A stretch of DNA of 64,000 bases from Strongylocentrotus droebachiensis (lineage: Eukaryota > Echinodermata > Echinoidea > Camarodonta > Strongylocentrotidae). Under the pieces are notes generated by a model. The model saw nothing but the letters and a program-made list of their open reading frames with translations. It searched no databases and was not told where the DNA came from. Positions within the stretch are counted from its first letter, which is position 1; each line of letters opens with the position of its first letter. Shown here in pieces: positions 53,409 through 64,000 of the stretch. The translations under genes were made by a program, and so were the position numbers. The stretch is from the NCBI GenBank assembly GCA_035222895.1, contig JAVYIG010001822.1, forward strand, positions 62,001 to 126,000, in the 5' to 3' direction.

Positions 53409-54782
53409 TCGTAGGCTCCTCATGTACAAGGAGTCGTATATGAGTTCATAGGGCGCAGTTAGAATGTCACCCATTGTCGTTGAATCGATAAGGATATCAT
53501 TGATGGTGGTTGAGTTTGCTGCTGAAGAAGTGCTACTTGAATGCTGCTGCTTCTCTCAAAGTTATGGAGTCACCAATGCGCTCAAAAGGCTGTTAAAGAT
53601 GTCCTCACCGACTTCAATTTTAGACCCAGGAATTATCATTTGAAGCTGCAAGCGATACTGACGGCAAATGGAAATTCTCTAAATGAAATGATCCTGCATT
53701 ATGGTTTGGTTTCCTAAGTCGGGCAGTTTTTATTGATCAGTTGATAAATTACAATGGTTAATTTAGCTCTTGAAACAATTGAATTTGATGACCGTGAGTG
53801 AGTAATTTCATTTTGAAATGTTATTAACTTCATTTTGAAATGCTGGCAGTTGTTTAAATTCATAGCAAGTTTTATGAAACAGCCCTATAGTCCAAGCTAT
53901 TGAACCCTGCACTTCCAGGTCACCATGTAGGATGTCTTCAAAGGACTCTGCTAAACAACAAGAACTACCCTTAAACTTCAAGGACAACTTTGTCAAATTA
54001 GCCAATGAGATCGCCCTCCCTTGTCTTCAGCCAACGGAATACAACTCAAGTTTAAATACATGCTGTCAACATTTTGAAGGACAATTTAAGGTTTCTGAAA
54101 CCACTGATGGAATTATTTTCCTTGAAACTTATATTTTTCCTTTACGTTGTTACAAAACAGCGCCTCTGTTTTGAAGAGGGTTTCTTTTTGTAAAATAATT
54201 TTTGCATGGCATGGTTTTAAGTGATGAAACTGCAACAAAAGCTCTAGTGTCTGGTTTATTTTTCTACCCAGTGGTGCTCACACAATAAGATTTATATGAG
54301 ATATATCAAGCATTAAAAGAATCTGGGCAATTCTTGGATCATAATAGATAGCAGGAACATACAATTTGTAAGGACATCTACACTGTATCTACTATATTTT
54401 TGTTTGTTCGTATGAGACTTTAAATATGAGCAGTAATTAATATTTTGCTTTTTGATAGACACGATATCATTTTCAAAATTCAAATTAGTCCTTCTTTCAT
54501 GGATTAATTCTCTGTAGTAATGTTGCATTGCATTAATTAGTGTATGACATTATTCCCTCCTCTGTCCTAAAGTTCATGCATGATAGCTTATGAAAGCATA
54601 AATTATTTTAAAGGGCCCAGTCCCACCGAACTGATGACTACATGTATCTACGAACTATCTCTATGAATTATTTACCTCAATTTTTAAATACGAGCCTAAA
54701 TATTTATAGGTTAGGTACTGTTATGTAAATCAAATCTACAGTAGGTGTAATTGAGATACCTGTTTGGTCTTAGCAACTGTAA

Positions 54783-54977
54783 TACAGTGAAACCTGTCTA
54801 TAAAGACCACCCAAGGGTGACAAGAAAAGCAGTCTTTATGGCAGGTGGTCTTTATGTACAGGTTCCTTTCGTACATGTTTTAATGAGAAACCATTTTCAA
54901 GGGAAACAAAAAATTTTGTCTTCGTAGACAGGTGGTCTTTCTATACAGGTGGTCACTAAAGCAGTGCTATTACAGTC
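54783..54977. mobile_element. MITE, ACAGTCAAACCTG family, copy 3
   Basis: It starts TACAGTGAAACCTGTCTA and carries the family core (AAACCATTTTCAAGGGAAAC, GTAGACAGGTGGTC). The right end is altered to GCAGTGCTATTACAGTCA. It sits in the probable TAB2 3'UTR, directly beside another MITE. Confidence 0.7.
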
Positions 54978-54989
54978 ACTTTAACACCA

Positions 54990-55294
54990 GGGTGGTGTTT
55001 CACAAAGATCCTAAGTTGACCTTATCTCTAGGTTGGACTGAACAATTATGGAAAGCCGTTAGCATCTGTGAAAATATTTTGTAAAAGTTATTTTAAAAGG
55101 CATAAAATGTTGATTCAAACCATTCATGTTATATTATCAAGGAAATTTCAATTTCTTGATGTGGAATTTATGAAAAGTCTAAAATACTTTGCACTTTTGA
55201 ATATATTTTATTTTAAGGCTACAAATGGCTCTCCATAATTTTTAAGTCCAACTTAGGGTTAAGTTCAGCTTAGGATCTTTGTGAAACACCCCCC
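54990..55294. mobile_element. MITE, GGGTGTTTCACAAAGATCCTAAG family, copy 2
   Basis: Ends GGTGTTTCACAAAGATCCTA and TAGGATCTTTGTGAAACACC are better preserved than in copy 1. It lies in the probable TAB2 3'UTR right after another MITE. If transcribed, its arms pair over 30 or more bases. Confidence 0.8.
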
Positions 55295-55380
55295 AGATGT
55301 CCAACCCGAGTCTTGTATGTTTGTACATGAACCTGTACGTTAGTTATCACTATGACACTGTTCAGACTGAAGGGAATTGA

Positions 55381-55386
55381 AATAAA
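55381..55386 (+). terminator. Candidate polyadenylation signal AATAAA (proximal)
   Basis: Canonical hexamer 2.4 kb after the TAB2 stop, in the context GAATTGAAATAAACTTG. A usable but unproven proximal site. Confidence 0.3.
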
Positions 55387-55785
55387 CTTGTTTAAAAGAA
55401 ACGTCGTATAAAGAAGTGTCAGATAATGAAATGAGCGTACAGACTAGAAAGACAATGTCGTGCAAAGTAACATCATATTAACAAATCCCTTTTGAAGAGG
55501 TCATCGATTGACCAGACAGTTAGCCAATCATCAGTCAGCGCTCAAGATAAGCCCCGCCCACTTTCATGATTTTCATCCAATACCATGTTCAGACCAGACC
55601 AGAGCCGGACCCTGATAAACCTGTCGAGTTTTCATTCAAAATGATGCTCAAACATGCATTTCGTTATACCACGTTTCTCTATACGACATCCAGACTAGGA
55701 AAGTTTTGTATTACTTATCGTGTAGCTGTACGATGAATTCTGAAAGTCTCAATGCTTTGATATGCTAGGGTGTTTGGAGTGGGCC

Positions 55786-55993
55786 TTAAGGGGGGTATCT
55801 CACTGAATTTTGGCAGTTGGCGACTATTAGCAACTGTAAGCAAATGTTAGCGACAGTATTAGCGAAGATTAGCAACTATTTGCCAATCCTTTGCCACTAG
55901 TCGTTAATGTTTGGGACCTTTTACAAACCCTGGCGAAGCCCCAAATTTGCTACATTCGCAAGCATTTGCCACTCAGTGAGATACCCCCTTTAA
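55786..55993. mobile_element. TTAA-ended MITE with GGGGGTATCTCACTGA ends
   Basis: Termini TTAAGGGGGGTATCTCACTG and TCAGTGAGATACCCCCTTTAA are inverted repeats, with TTAA at both ends. The interior has repeated TTAGCAACTRT / TTAGCGA-type words. About 208 bp. Confidence 0.8.
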
Positions 55994-56330
55994 GGCGGTG
56001 CTCCTCGTTCATGTACATGTATGTAGTTAAAGGCAATGTTTACATGCAACAATAAAGGCAACTCGCCTGTGGAGTGAGTATGTCATAACTATAAGCAATA
56101 CCTCGTAGAGGGCATTTTTGTAAAAATGTTGCTGCTTGTGATTGATGATAAATTTCTGCAGAACGATAGAATCTATCTTGTGTGACTAATGTATTAGCTT
56201 CCTATTTTAAGAGATGGGCATTATTCTATCACTAAACTACTAATATTGTAGTTTGGGAGTCTTCAAGTTATTGTATGCCCAGTATAGGCGCTTCCTTCAT
56301 CTCTAACCTCTTATGTATAACATGTACAAG

Positions 56331-56490
56331 TACAGTCAAACCTGTCTACAGCGACTGCCCAAGGGAAACATAAAAAGTGGTCTTTGTAGACAGGTTCCTT
56401 TGGTATATGTTTCAATGAGAAACCATTTTCAAGGGAAACAAAAAATATGGTCCTTGTAGACAGGTGGTCACTAAAGCAGGTTTGACTGTA
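56331..56490. mobile_element. MITE, ACAGTCAAACCTG family, copy 4 (best preserved)
   Basis: It is bounded by TACAGTCAAACCTGTCTAC and GCAGGTTTGACTGTA, a nearly perfect inverted-terminus pair, about 160 bp in all. If transcribed within the TAB2 3'UTR its ends could pair into a stem. Confidence 0.75.
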
Positions 56491-58354
56491 CATGGAACAT
56501 ACATTATTCTGTACTTTGTAAAGCAATATTCTCACTGATCAACTACATCACAACTTTCTGATTTCCACCACAGAGGGCAGTAATCTCATATGATTCTCAT
56601 GAGCATTTCTTGTTACTTTGGTTTGTGTTGGGCACATTTTTGTTGTTAAATTTTTGGTTCCTGCAATTTTGATATGGAGTTATCAACTTGCTTTTAAAAG
56701 CCAAAAAGAACAGCGTAGCTCAGCGTTTCCTCAATTCTTTATAATAATTTGATTTTTAAAGATTTCATAAATAGAAACTTCTCTTTTGATTTTTTTCATC
56801 ATGTATATTCATGCAAACTGGTATGTGAATTGATACTCATGAAATCATTATGAGAAGTGACGTGCTTTAGGCTTTAGGTATACCAATACATGAATGGGGT
56901 TACAAACTTTTGTGTGGGTACAGGATATATGCAGCTTGTGTGGAATTGTAGAATACTGGAATGGCATTACGAACAGACTCCCCTCTGCTTGATGTGCATG
57001 TTTTCGTACATTAGAATTTGTCATCTTCAACATATCATATTAATCTCTTGTAAATGAAATGAATGTTGCGATGTCGGGCAATTGATCCAGCAATGCTGCT
57101 ACTGAGAGGTATTGGAGATGATGTTATTTGATGTTTTGTCATCAAGTCCACATTTAAAGTTGTCTCCAGATACAGCTAATACGACTTACTTTGAATCATC
57201 GGGTCATTGCGTTGGGTCGGGAGGTCACGTTATCCAACCTTTTGTTTTAAAGAAATGCCCCTTTACTAACGAGATGTCGGGGTTATGTTTGTGAAATCCC
57301 TTTCATCTACAAATGGTCTGGTCCAATTTACCAGACACTTTGTGAAAGGTCGCTTTATCTTCTGTTTCGTTTCACGAAACGTCGTATAACGCGACCACCC
57401 GACCACCCGACCAGACGTGATGACGCGATAATTCTAAGTTAAGCCGCTATTTTACTGTCACATCTTATAGCTTACAAATAATTGTTCTAAATCAATTGTA
57501 GCCTGTCTGATAGTGTTCCTGTTATGCACACTGTAATAATGTATGTTCTTGTATCTTTCTCTTCCATTGTTCAACTTTTACTATTACAAGTAATGTGCTA
57601 TTTTTTCTTCTACAAAGTTTCCTGTATTTCGTTCAGAGTTCTGCTAGAATTCTACATATGAATGATACTTTGTACTTGAAGTATAATCATCTCTGTATCT
57701 TTATATTCGATGAAGGTTGAACAAAAGTCAGTAATCGGTATCACGTTGCAATGGTGTATGTGGCAGAGTGAAAACCTTTTGTTAGGCTATGGTAACAATA
57801 TCTTGAAAATCTGTAAACTGTTGGGAACGCATGTATAGAGGGAAGAAACAAATCATCTGTATAGATAAATATATATATACATATTTATGGCATGAACTTT
57901 TATTACAGATGTGATGCAAAAGTGTCTGTATTAAAGGCATTCCTCTTAATCCTGTATTTCACAGAAGGGAATGATAGATGTTATTACGCTGTTCTGTGGT
58001 CCAGGATTTTGAAAATCTTTCTCTAGGTGCATGTATGTCTATGTATATTGGAGATGGTTGAAATAAATTGATGAAACCTATAGTTGAGCATGGCTAGTAA
58101 TGAGGAATTTACTTTGCTAGTTTCACTTGTGCATTTTAAAATGAAATTAGGATAAAAAGAGTGAGCAAATTCATTCTTTCTCAATATTGTTGTTATGAAA
58201 TGATGTTATGATCTCGAAAGCATATATTTTTGTTGGTTTATGATTAAGAAGATGAATGGATATGTAAACATAAATTATGTACCTATATCATATTATTCTG
58301 ACATTGTACCATTTTACTGATGCAAAAAGTCTTGAAAATGACTATGTTGGATGG

Positions 58355-58360
58355 AATAAA
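58355..58360 (+). terminator. Candidate polyadenylation signal AATAAA (distal)
   Basis: Canonical hexamer in ATGGAATAAAAGC, followed within 40 bp by a GT-containing stretch and a T-run (TTTTTTTAG). A second AATAAA is at 58062-58067. Confidence 0.35.
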
Positions 58361-58539
58361 AGCTAAAAAGATATGAATATGTTTGACGGATTTAGTTTTT
58401 TTTAGAGAAAAAATTGTAAGTGTGGAGGAGGTTTGATTAGAAATGCGGAACGGAACATTATTTTAAATGAGTTAGAATGAAATAAAGAGAGTGATGGAGA
58501 GAAACAAAAGCCAGAAAGAAGGATGGAGAGAAGAGGCAC

Positions 58540-58781
58540 AAAATGAGAAAGAGAGAGAGAGAGAGAAGAGCATACATGCCAACATTTGAAAATCAGAAAT
58601 CTGTACAAATTATGCTATTTTCAAAAAAAGGAGGAACAATCCTAACTCTCCTATTCAATACTACAGACAAATTTGTACAGGAAGAGGAACACCTGCATTA
58701 AAATGATAATTATCTTCTCCCAAAAAGAGGAATGTTCCTCTTTAATCTGAACAGTTGGCATGTATGGAAGAGGCACAAAAT

Positions 58782-58824
<43 letters not shown>

Positions 58825-58839
58825 GGCACAAAATGAGAA

Positions 58840-58872
<33 letters not shown>

Positions 58873-59165
58873 AGGGAGAGATAGAGAAAAAGGAGGGATA
58901 TAGAGAAAAGGGAGGGATAGAGAGAAAAGGGAGGGATAGAGAGAAAAGGGAGGGATAGAGAAAGGGAGGGATAGAGAGAGTGAGAGAGAGTGAGAGAGAG
59001 AGAGAGAGAGATAGAGGAGAGAGAGAGAGATAGAGAAAAGGGAGGGATAGAAAGGGATAGAAAGAGAGAGAAAGGGGGAGACACAGAGCAAAGAGGAGAG
59101 AAAGCAGGTACAAGGAAGGAATACAAAGAAAGAAAGGAAAACAGAGAGGGAGATTAGAGAGATGG
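58540..59165. repeat. Long homopurine tract (GA)n and AGAAAAGGGAGGGATAG units
   Basis: From about 58780 to 59160 the plus strand is almost entirely A and G: pure GA runs, then at least five units close to GAGAAAAGGGAGGGATA (58880-58980, and again near 59033). A smaller GA run is at 58548-58565. ORFs on both strands (Ser/Leu-rich or Arg/Glu-rich) are translations of this repeat. Confidence 0.92.
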
Positions 59166-61900
59166 ATGATAAATGAAGAATTACATGAATGACGACTGAT
59201 TAATTACATCGGTACGTACGCCAAAAAATGCAAAATATGACTGGAATACAGGAACATTGAGCACACAGATACGACGTGTTTGAGTAATGCGTGAATATAC
59301 TGTCTTTTAATCGGTACGTGTCTACACTGACTGACAGTTCATTTCTAGCCACTGTCTTCTGTACATGTTTGCAACACGGAACATTCATTACTCTTTCTCT
59401 CCCAATCGAGTACAAGAAGAAGAAAAAGAGGAAAAAGAGGAAAAAAGGGGGAAACATACTGTCCAAATTTGACAGCAACATCAACCATCAGGTTTCAGAT
59501 ATATTTATAATATTTGATATAATATATTTTGTACGAGTCATTCATCTGTTCTTTTTTTTCATCTTCAAACAAGGAGTACAATAAAAAGAACCACATATTA
59601 AACCGATTTGGTAGTATGATACATTTATATATATTTTCTCTATACTTATATCTAAATATCAATTTGATTTCTAAGATTCAGCTATAGACCGTATCGCACC
59701 ATCACCATCATATATTGTAGCATTTATGAATCATATATATTTATATATATATCTTCTCTTGCAAATTTCTTTTATCTAAACACACATTAATTATTACAAT
59801 GTCATCAATTGAATATGAATAATTTGTGATATACAACTACTATACATCATTCGATTGCACATTAAAATGAAGGGAAAATAACCTCGCTTTGGATCATTTT
59901 CAATCCCGCGCCCTTCGATTGAACATCGATGTCCAAAAAACAAGCTAATGCATACACAAAACTGAGAACTTTGGAACAAAATGAACAGCTGGATCTCTGC
60001 AACTGCCAACTTCTACTCAACTTAACTCTGCACAGCTAAATTATCAACTTCCCTCTCAAAATAACACCCTTAGGTATACCCAAATGGTGTTTAAATCCTT
60101 AAATAGTTTCCCATATACATCTCTCCACACCTCATCTGTTATATATATTTTTGATAGTATTGCTGATATGGCTTTTACAAATTGATTAATCAGAGTGTGT
60201 CTTTGGCAAAGGCTTGAGTTTTTTGTTACAATATATTTCAATTTAAGCTGCTGAGATATGAATGGGGCTTTCTTGAAGGTTAAAAGGATTAGGCTTGCAA
60301 ATGAAAGCATGTTTGCCAATCTTGGTCTATTGAATTTATAAGCAGCAAATGAATGTTAATTATCTTCTGTAAAAATAGAAACTTCAAACAAATATTGTGA
60401 GTGGTTCAGATTCCCCAAAGTTCCATACCTTGTCATATCTGAATTATAGCCGACTCAAAACTGTATCCGTACAATTCATCAGAGTTCCCTACTACCAAAT
60501 CTTTTACAGATCGCACAATTTTAATGCCATGATAATGTCTAGTTTTAACCAGTTTAGATTTTCAAAAATGCGTATATTTACCAGTTTTAGATTAGTAAAT
60601 TTAATAATATATATATTAATCATACCTATTCTTTAATTGTGCTTTATTAGATGTCAATTTAGAATTTGAATAATTGTACCTGGCAGGATTATTTTGCGGC
60701 AGCATGAGCTCTATATTTCAATCTTGCCGAATTACAGTAAAAAAGGTCTTCAAGACCTTGTGGCGTTAAAAGTATGCAATCGTGTCAAGTGACAACAGCT
60801 ATATAGTGATGCCACCTGGAATTGTGACTAACTGTTGGGGGAAAAAAGGAAATAATAAATAGCAGCACAAAGTTTTGGAAAAGTTTATCTCTATCTTTTA
60901 AAACAAAACCAGCTCCTACCAAGTTTGTAAAAACTGGAGATACTGAAACATCAATTCTCAAACAAAAGATTTAGATAAGTCTCTTTACAACGACATTGTT
61001 AATAGGAATACTCCTTAATGGTATCCTTTATCATGTGGGGAAAGATAAATATGGAATAAATCATCACAAATACTGTATATCAGAGAATGTATGAGATTTG
61101 ATAGGGGATATCTTTGGAATGTGTTGTATATTCCACAAACAAATTCTGGTGCAATTTGGCAAAAGTTTCAAATAATGCCTCTTTCTTTCAGTTCAAAACA
61201 TGTATCTCCCTGCAAGAAAACAACAACTATTTTGCTGATCTATCGGCGAATCTAAATCAAATAGCAATATATCATTATTCTGTCGTACATACATTACAAC
61301 TGTCATGAATCTGAATGCGACTTGGAATGACTTGGCGTAAAATGAGAGTCAATAAACACATAGTTAATGATAAGAATATGAATCAAAACAACGAAAAAAC
61401 AAACGCTTTGAGCTTCATAATCATCGTTCCACCAACATAATATACGCATTATAAGCAAATTCCAATAATGTACTAAATACTGGCACTCACATAATCAAGA
61501 TGCCTTAACAAATATATAGCTAGACATTTAATCAACGGAATCAAATATTCTCTCTAGTCTAATATATTAATGTAAAAATACAAACAAATAGCAAAGATAC
61601 GGTACAAAAGGATTGGCAGATTAGGGACACCATACAAATTCAAAATTCATCAACTGATTAATTTTTTTGTGTCCAATGTGCCATAAATACAAAGAATTGA
61701 ATGAAATAACTGAGTAATTCCTTTGACACCAAACGACTTGGATACAACTTGGATACGTCATGGTAACCATACAAGCTTTAGTGATGTGAATGTTACTGAC
61801 AATGATAACGTCAGCTAGGGAATGTTGGTAATGTGGTTTAGTGTATTGTACACGCTATTTACACACGAGTGCTGTGCATGGTTGTGATCGCAGAACAGTA
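59166..61900. other. AT-rich stretch with no gene recognised
   Basis: No exon-like ORF, splice pair or protein similarity was seen on either strand. TATATA words are frequent (59620-59750, 60138-60150, 60600-60620). There are few TACATGTA motifs, in contrast to 33-48 kb. It may be intergenic or part of a long minus-strand 3'UTR or intron. Confidence 0.5.
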
Positions 61901-62241
61901 ATATCTGGATATTATCTTGCAAGAAGAACAAATATCAGGATATTATCTTGCAAGAAGAACAAATATCTGGATATTACCTTGCAAGAAGAACAAATATCAG
62001 GATATTATCTTGCAAGAAGAACAAATATCTGGATATTACCTTGCGAGAAGAACAAATATCTGGATATTATCTTGCGAGAAGAACAAATATCTGGATATTA
62101 TCTTGCGAGAAGAAGAAATATCTGGATATTATTTTGCGAGAAGAACAAATATCTGGATATTATCTTGCGAGAAGAAGAAATATCTGGATATTATCTTGCG
62201 TGAAGAACAAATATCTGGATATTATCTTGCGAGAAGTAGAA
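61901..62241 (+). repeat. 31-bp minisatellite, 11 units
   Basis: Eleven head-to-tail units of 31 bp (unit begins ATATCTGGATATTATCTTGC and ends GAGAAGAACAA) with only point differences. Variants alternate (TCAGG in units 2 and 4, TACC in 3 and 5, GAAGAA in 7 and 9), so it expanded partly as 62-bp dimers. Because 31 is not divisible by three, the repeat reads through all three forward frames without a stop, producing three overlapping ORFs of 100-121 codons; none has an evident gene context. Confidence 0.97.
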
Positions 62242-64000
62242 AGACGTTGACACCAGAAGACAAACTCTTTACCAGTATATGATCATCTCAAGCAGTGTTA
62301 ATTAAGAATTGTTTGAATCAACCTGTACATAATACCTGTACATGCATCTCTGAAAGAAAAATGACCGTTGTTGACTGTTTGCCTATACAATTTCATGATT
62401 TGTAAATATAAAACAAATCTTAGCATTGCAGAGGATTAGCTGTGATGATTGAAATACAATAACATAACATAAAAGCTATGTATGCATTGTAATATATGTG
62501 TAAAAGCCAAGACTTCATACAAACTTTAATTATGAACATTTGTACACATAGCTTGCAGATAATCTTAGGCTACCATCGGCAGTATCCCCCGTCCCAATAA
62601 TTCCTAGTGTGTACTGTACATTTAGCCATAAAAAGGCTACAACTAAAACTGCTTCAAGTATAATGCAGTTTGTATCCTTGGAAGATATTTTTTACATCAT
62701 TATGACAATGAATTAAAATGGATTTTGTTTTTCCTTCAAACATAGAAAATGATTTTTTCATTATTTTGAAACCATAGGGCAATGCAGATATGCTAAATAA
62801 TAAAATATGAAATCAATTAAAGCTAAAAATAAGGGAAAAAAATCTCTTTAATATCACCTCTACAAAACGTTTGAGACAATTAAGCCCTATTTCAAAAATA
62901 TTTCAAATACCCACAACGTAATCTCTCTTTCTGACTAATATGAAATTGTTCATTATTGCAAATGATAACCACTTTTATATGAAACCCTAAAAGAGAAATT
63001 CTTTAAACTTTGAGAATTTGTTGAATTAGTCAGTGAATGTTGGTATATGCTTTTTTCCCCTAATAAAATTCATAAATAATTTTAAGATGAACAAGAAAAA
63101 AAAATTGATTCAAATGTCAGAATGATGAGATTCAACCATTTCTACTACATAAGTTGATGTTTCTAATTTACAATAAAATATCTTTCCAAACAAAAAGTTA
63201 GCAAAGTATACCGGTACCTCGTTTCACATCTCACGTCTAGAAATCTGTGTTAGGGTCAAATCAAAGTAAGAAGCTGACGTAATCGTTTGGCAAAAATATT
63301 TTATCTTTCATTTCTTTTACTTTAAATATTTTGGTCATGTTTTCAACATGAATAAATAATGAATATACTTATGTATGTGACTTGATATACCTTGTACTGT
63401 AAATAGATTGCACGGCAGCTGGTGATTAATTTTGGAAGTGTCTACTTTAGAATACATATCCTGCATTTCTTGCGTTACTTTTCTTCAAGAATTTATTCCA
63501 AAAGAGTATACCGCCAGGGTATGGTAGAAAAATAAATACAGAACGAAAAAAGAAAAGAAAGGAGCTCTGAATTAATAACGCCTCTGTTTGGCTTTCACAA
63601 TCAATATAGTTGATTGGGGCATGTTTAATGGAGCAGTCAACAAAATATAATTATTTTCAGTATTTGCAAGAGTATTTTTGATGGTGCATATGTAAGGGAT
63701 GGCAATCTAAGAAAAGTGAGGCTCAAACTGCATGTTTAAATAATGATCAGCTTCAACGAGACTGCAGGGAACAGAAGCTTGAAAAAACGAGACAAGTGAT
63801 ATTAGTTTTGAGGTGAAATATTTTCTATTCCAATGAATTTCGGATCCACTATCTCCCTTTGATCTCTGAAACACAAAAATGCATGCGCACGTAAACGACA
63901 ATCTCAAATTCAGACTTGCTGATAAATTCCAAGAAGATATATAAATCAATTCCAAAGAAACGAGCCATTCGGCTCATTTGAATACATAAAATTGCAACAG
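62242..64000. other. AT-rich stretch with no gene recognised
   Basis: No supported exon, RNA gene or inverted-repeat element was identified. The minus-strand ORF at 63707-63955 lacks any motif and is not flanked by convincing splice sites. Confidence 0.5.

Larger units (their letters stand above)
52991..58380 (+). other. Probable TAB2 3'UTR and end of transcription unit
   Basis: No further exon follows the TGA. AATAAA hexamers occur at 55381-55386, 58062-58067 and 58355-58360; the last lies just before a sharp change to purine-rich repeat DNA. Long 3'UTRs are normal for TAB2 genes. The stretch contains a tandem duplication (53058-53408) and four MITEs (54783, 54990, 55786, 56331). The exact end needs transcript data. 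Confidence 0.45.

Noticed and set aside
58651-59126. Ser/Leu-rich minus-strand ORFs of 120-146 codons that resemble membrane proteins
   Set aside because: They arise from the GA-rich purine tract; no varied sequence, splice sites or start context supports a gene.
61901-62241. A CRISPR array
   Set aside because: The units are directly adjacent with no unique spacers, and the window is animal nuclear DNA.
61841-62282. A repetitive-protein gene over the 31-bp minisatellite
   Set aside because: All three forward frames are open equally because of the unit sequence; no frame has a preferred start, splice partner or unique flanks.

Overview
The window is animal nuclear DNA with large introns and dense non-coding repeats. 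It has no bacterial-style gene packing. The interspersed palindrome TACATGTA, the tRNA-derived SINEs, the many small inverted-repeat elements and the protein matches point to a marine invertebrate deuterostome, most likely a sea urchin. That assignment is inference; nothing in the window proves the species.

Three protein-coding loci can be supported. (1) FOXO, minus strand: only the first coding exon is present (7841-8266). It carries the N-terminal AKT/14-3-3 motif and the first half of the forkhead domain, and ends at the intron position conserved in animal FOXO genes. All DNA from 1 to 7840 is therefore FOXO intron 1; the second exon lies outside the window. (2) An unrecognised acidic protein, minus strand: four exons in consistent phase (28224 down to 22439, 209 residues, 3' end not found). 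(3) A complete TAB2/TAB3 homologue, plus strand: six coding exons from 44234 to 52990, 544 residues, with an N-terminal CUE domain, a proline-rich middle, a coiled coil and a C-terminal NZF ubiquitin-binding finger. It is followed by a probable 3'UTR of up to about 5.4 kb. A short possible first exon of another gene is at 30473, and two divergent splice donors near 33.3-33.5 kb may mark a bidirectional promoter serving loci 2 and 3.

Most of the rest is repeat material. 1-7 kb is FOXO intron with TACATGTA clusters, a tandem duplication, hAT-like and foldback copies, and a CRE/octamer cluster. 9-22 kb is intergenic or intronic DNA with MITEs, poly(G) tracts, a nested SINE and a near-perfect 186-bp palindrome. 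22-33 kb holds the unknown gene, including a decayed duplicate of its fourth exon that was later hit by a MITE. 33-44 kb is again rich in TACATGTA and contains a foldback element with an exon-like ORF. 44-53 kb is TAB2, whose introns hold a G-rich tetranucleotide array and a transposon-like element. 53-58.4 kb is the TAB2 3' region. 58.4-64 kb is purine-rich and AT-rich DNA with a 31-bp minisatellite.

The most striking find is the 1,049-bp element at 49717-50765. It has 134-bp terminal inverted repeats with about two mismatches and a 9-bp target duplication, and it carries the N-terminal part of a RecQ-like helicase gene on the opposite strand. It looks like an animal counterpart of the gene-capturing Mutator-like elements (Pack-MULEs) known from plants.
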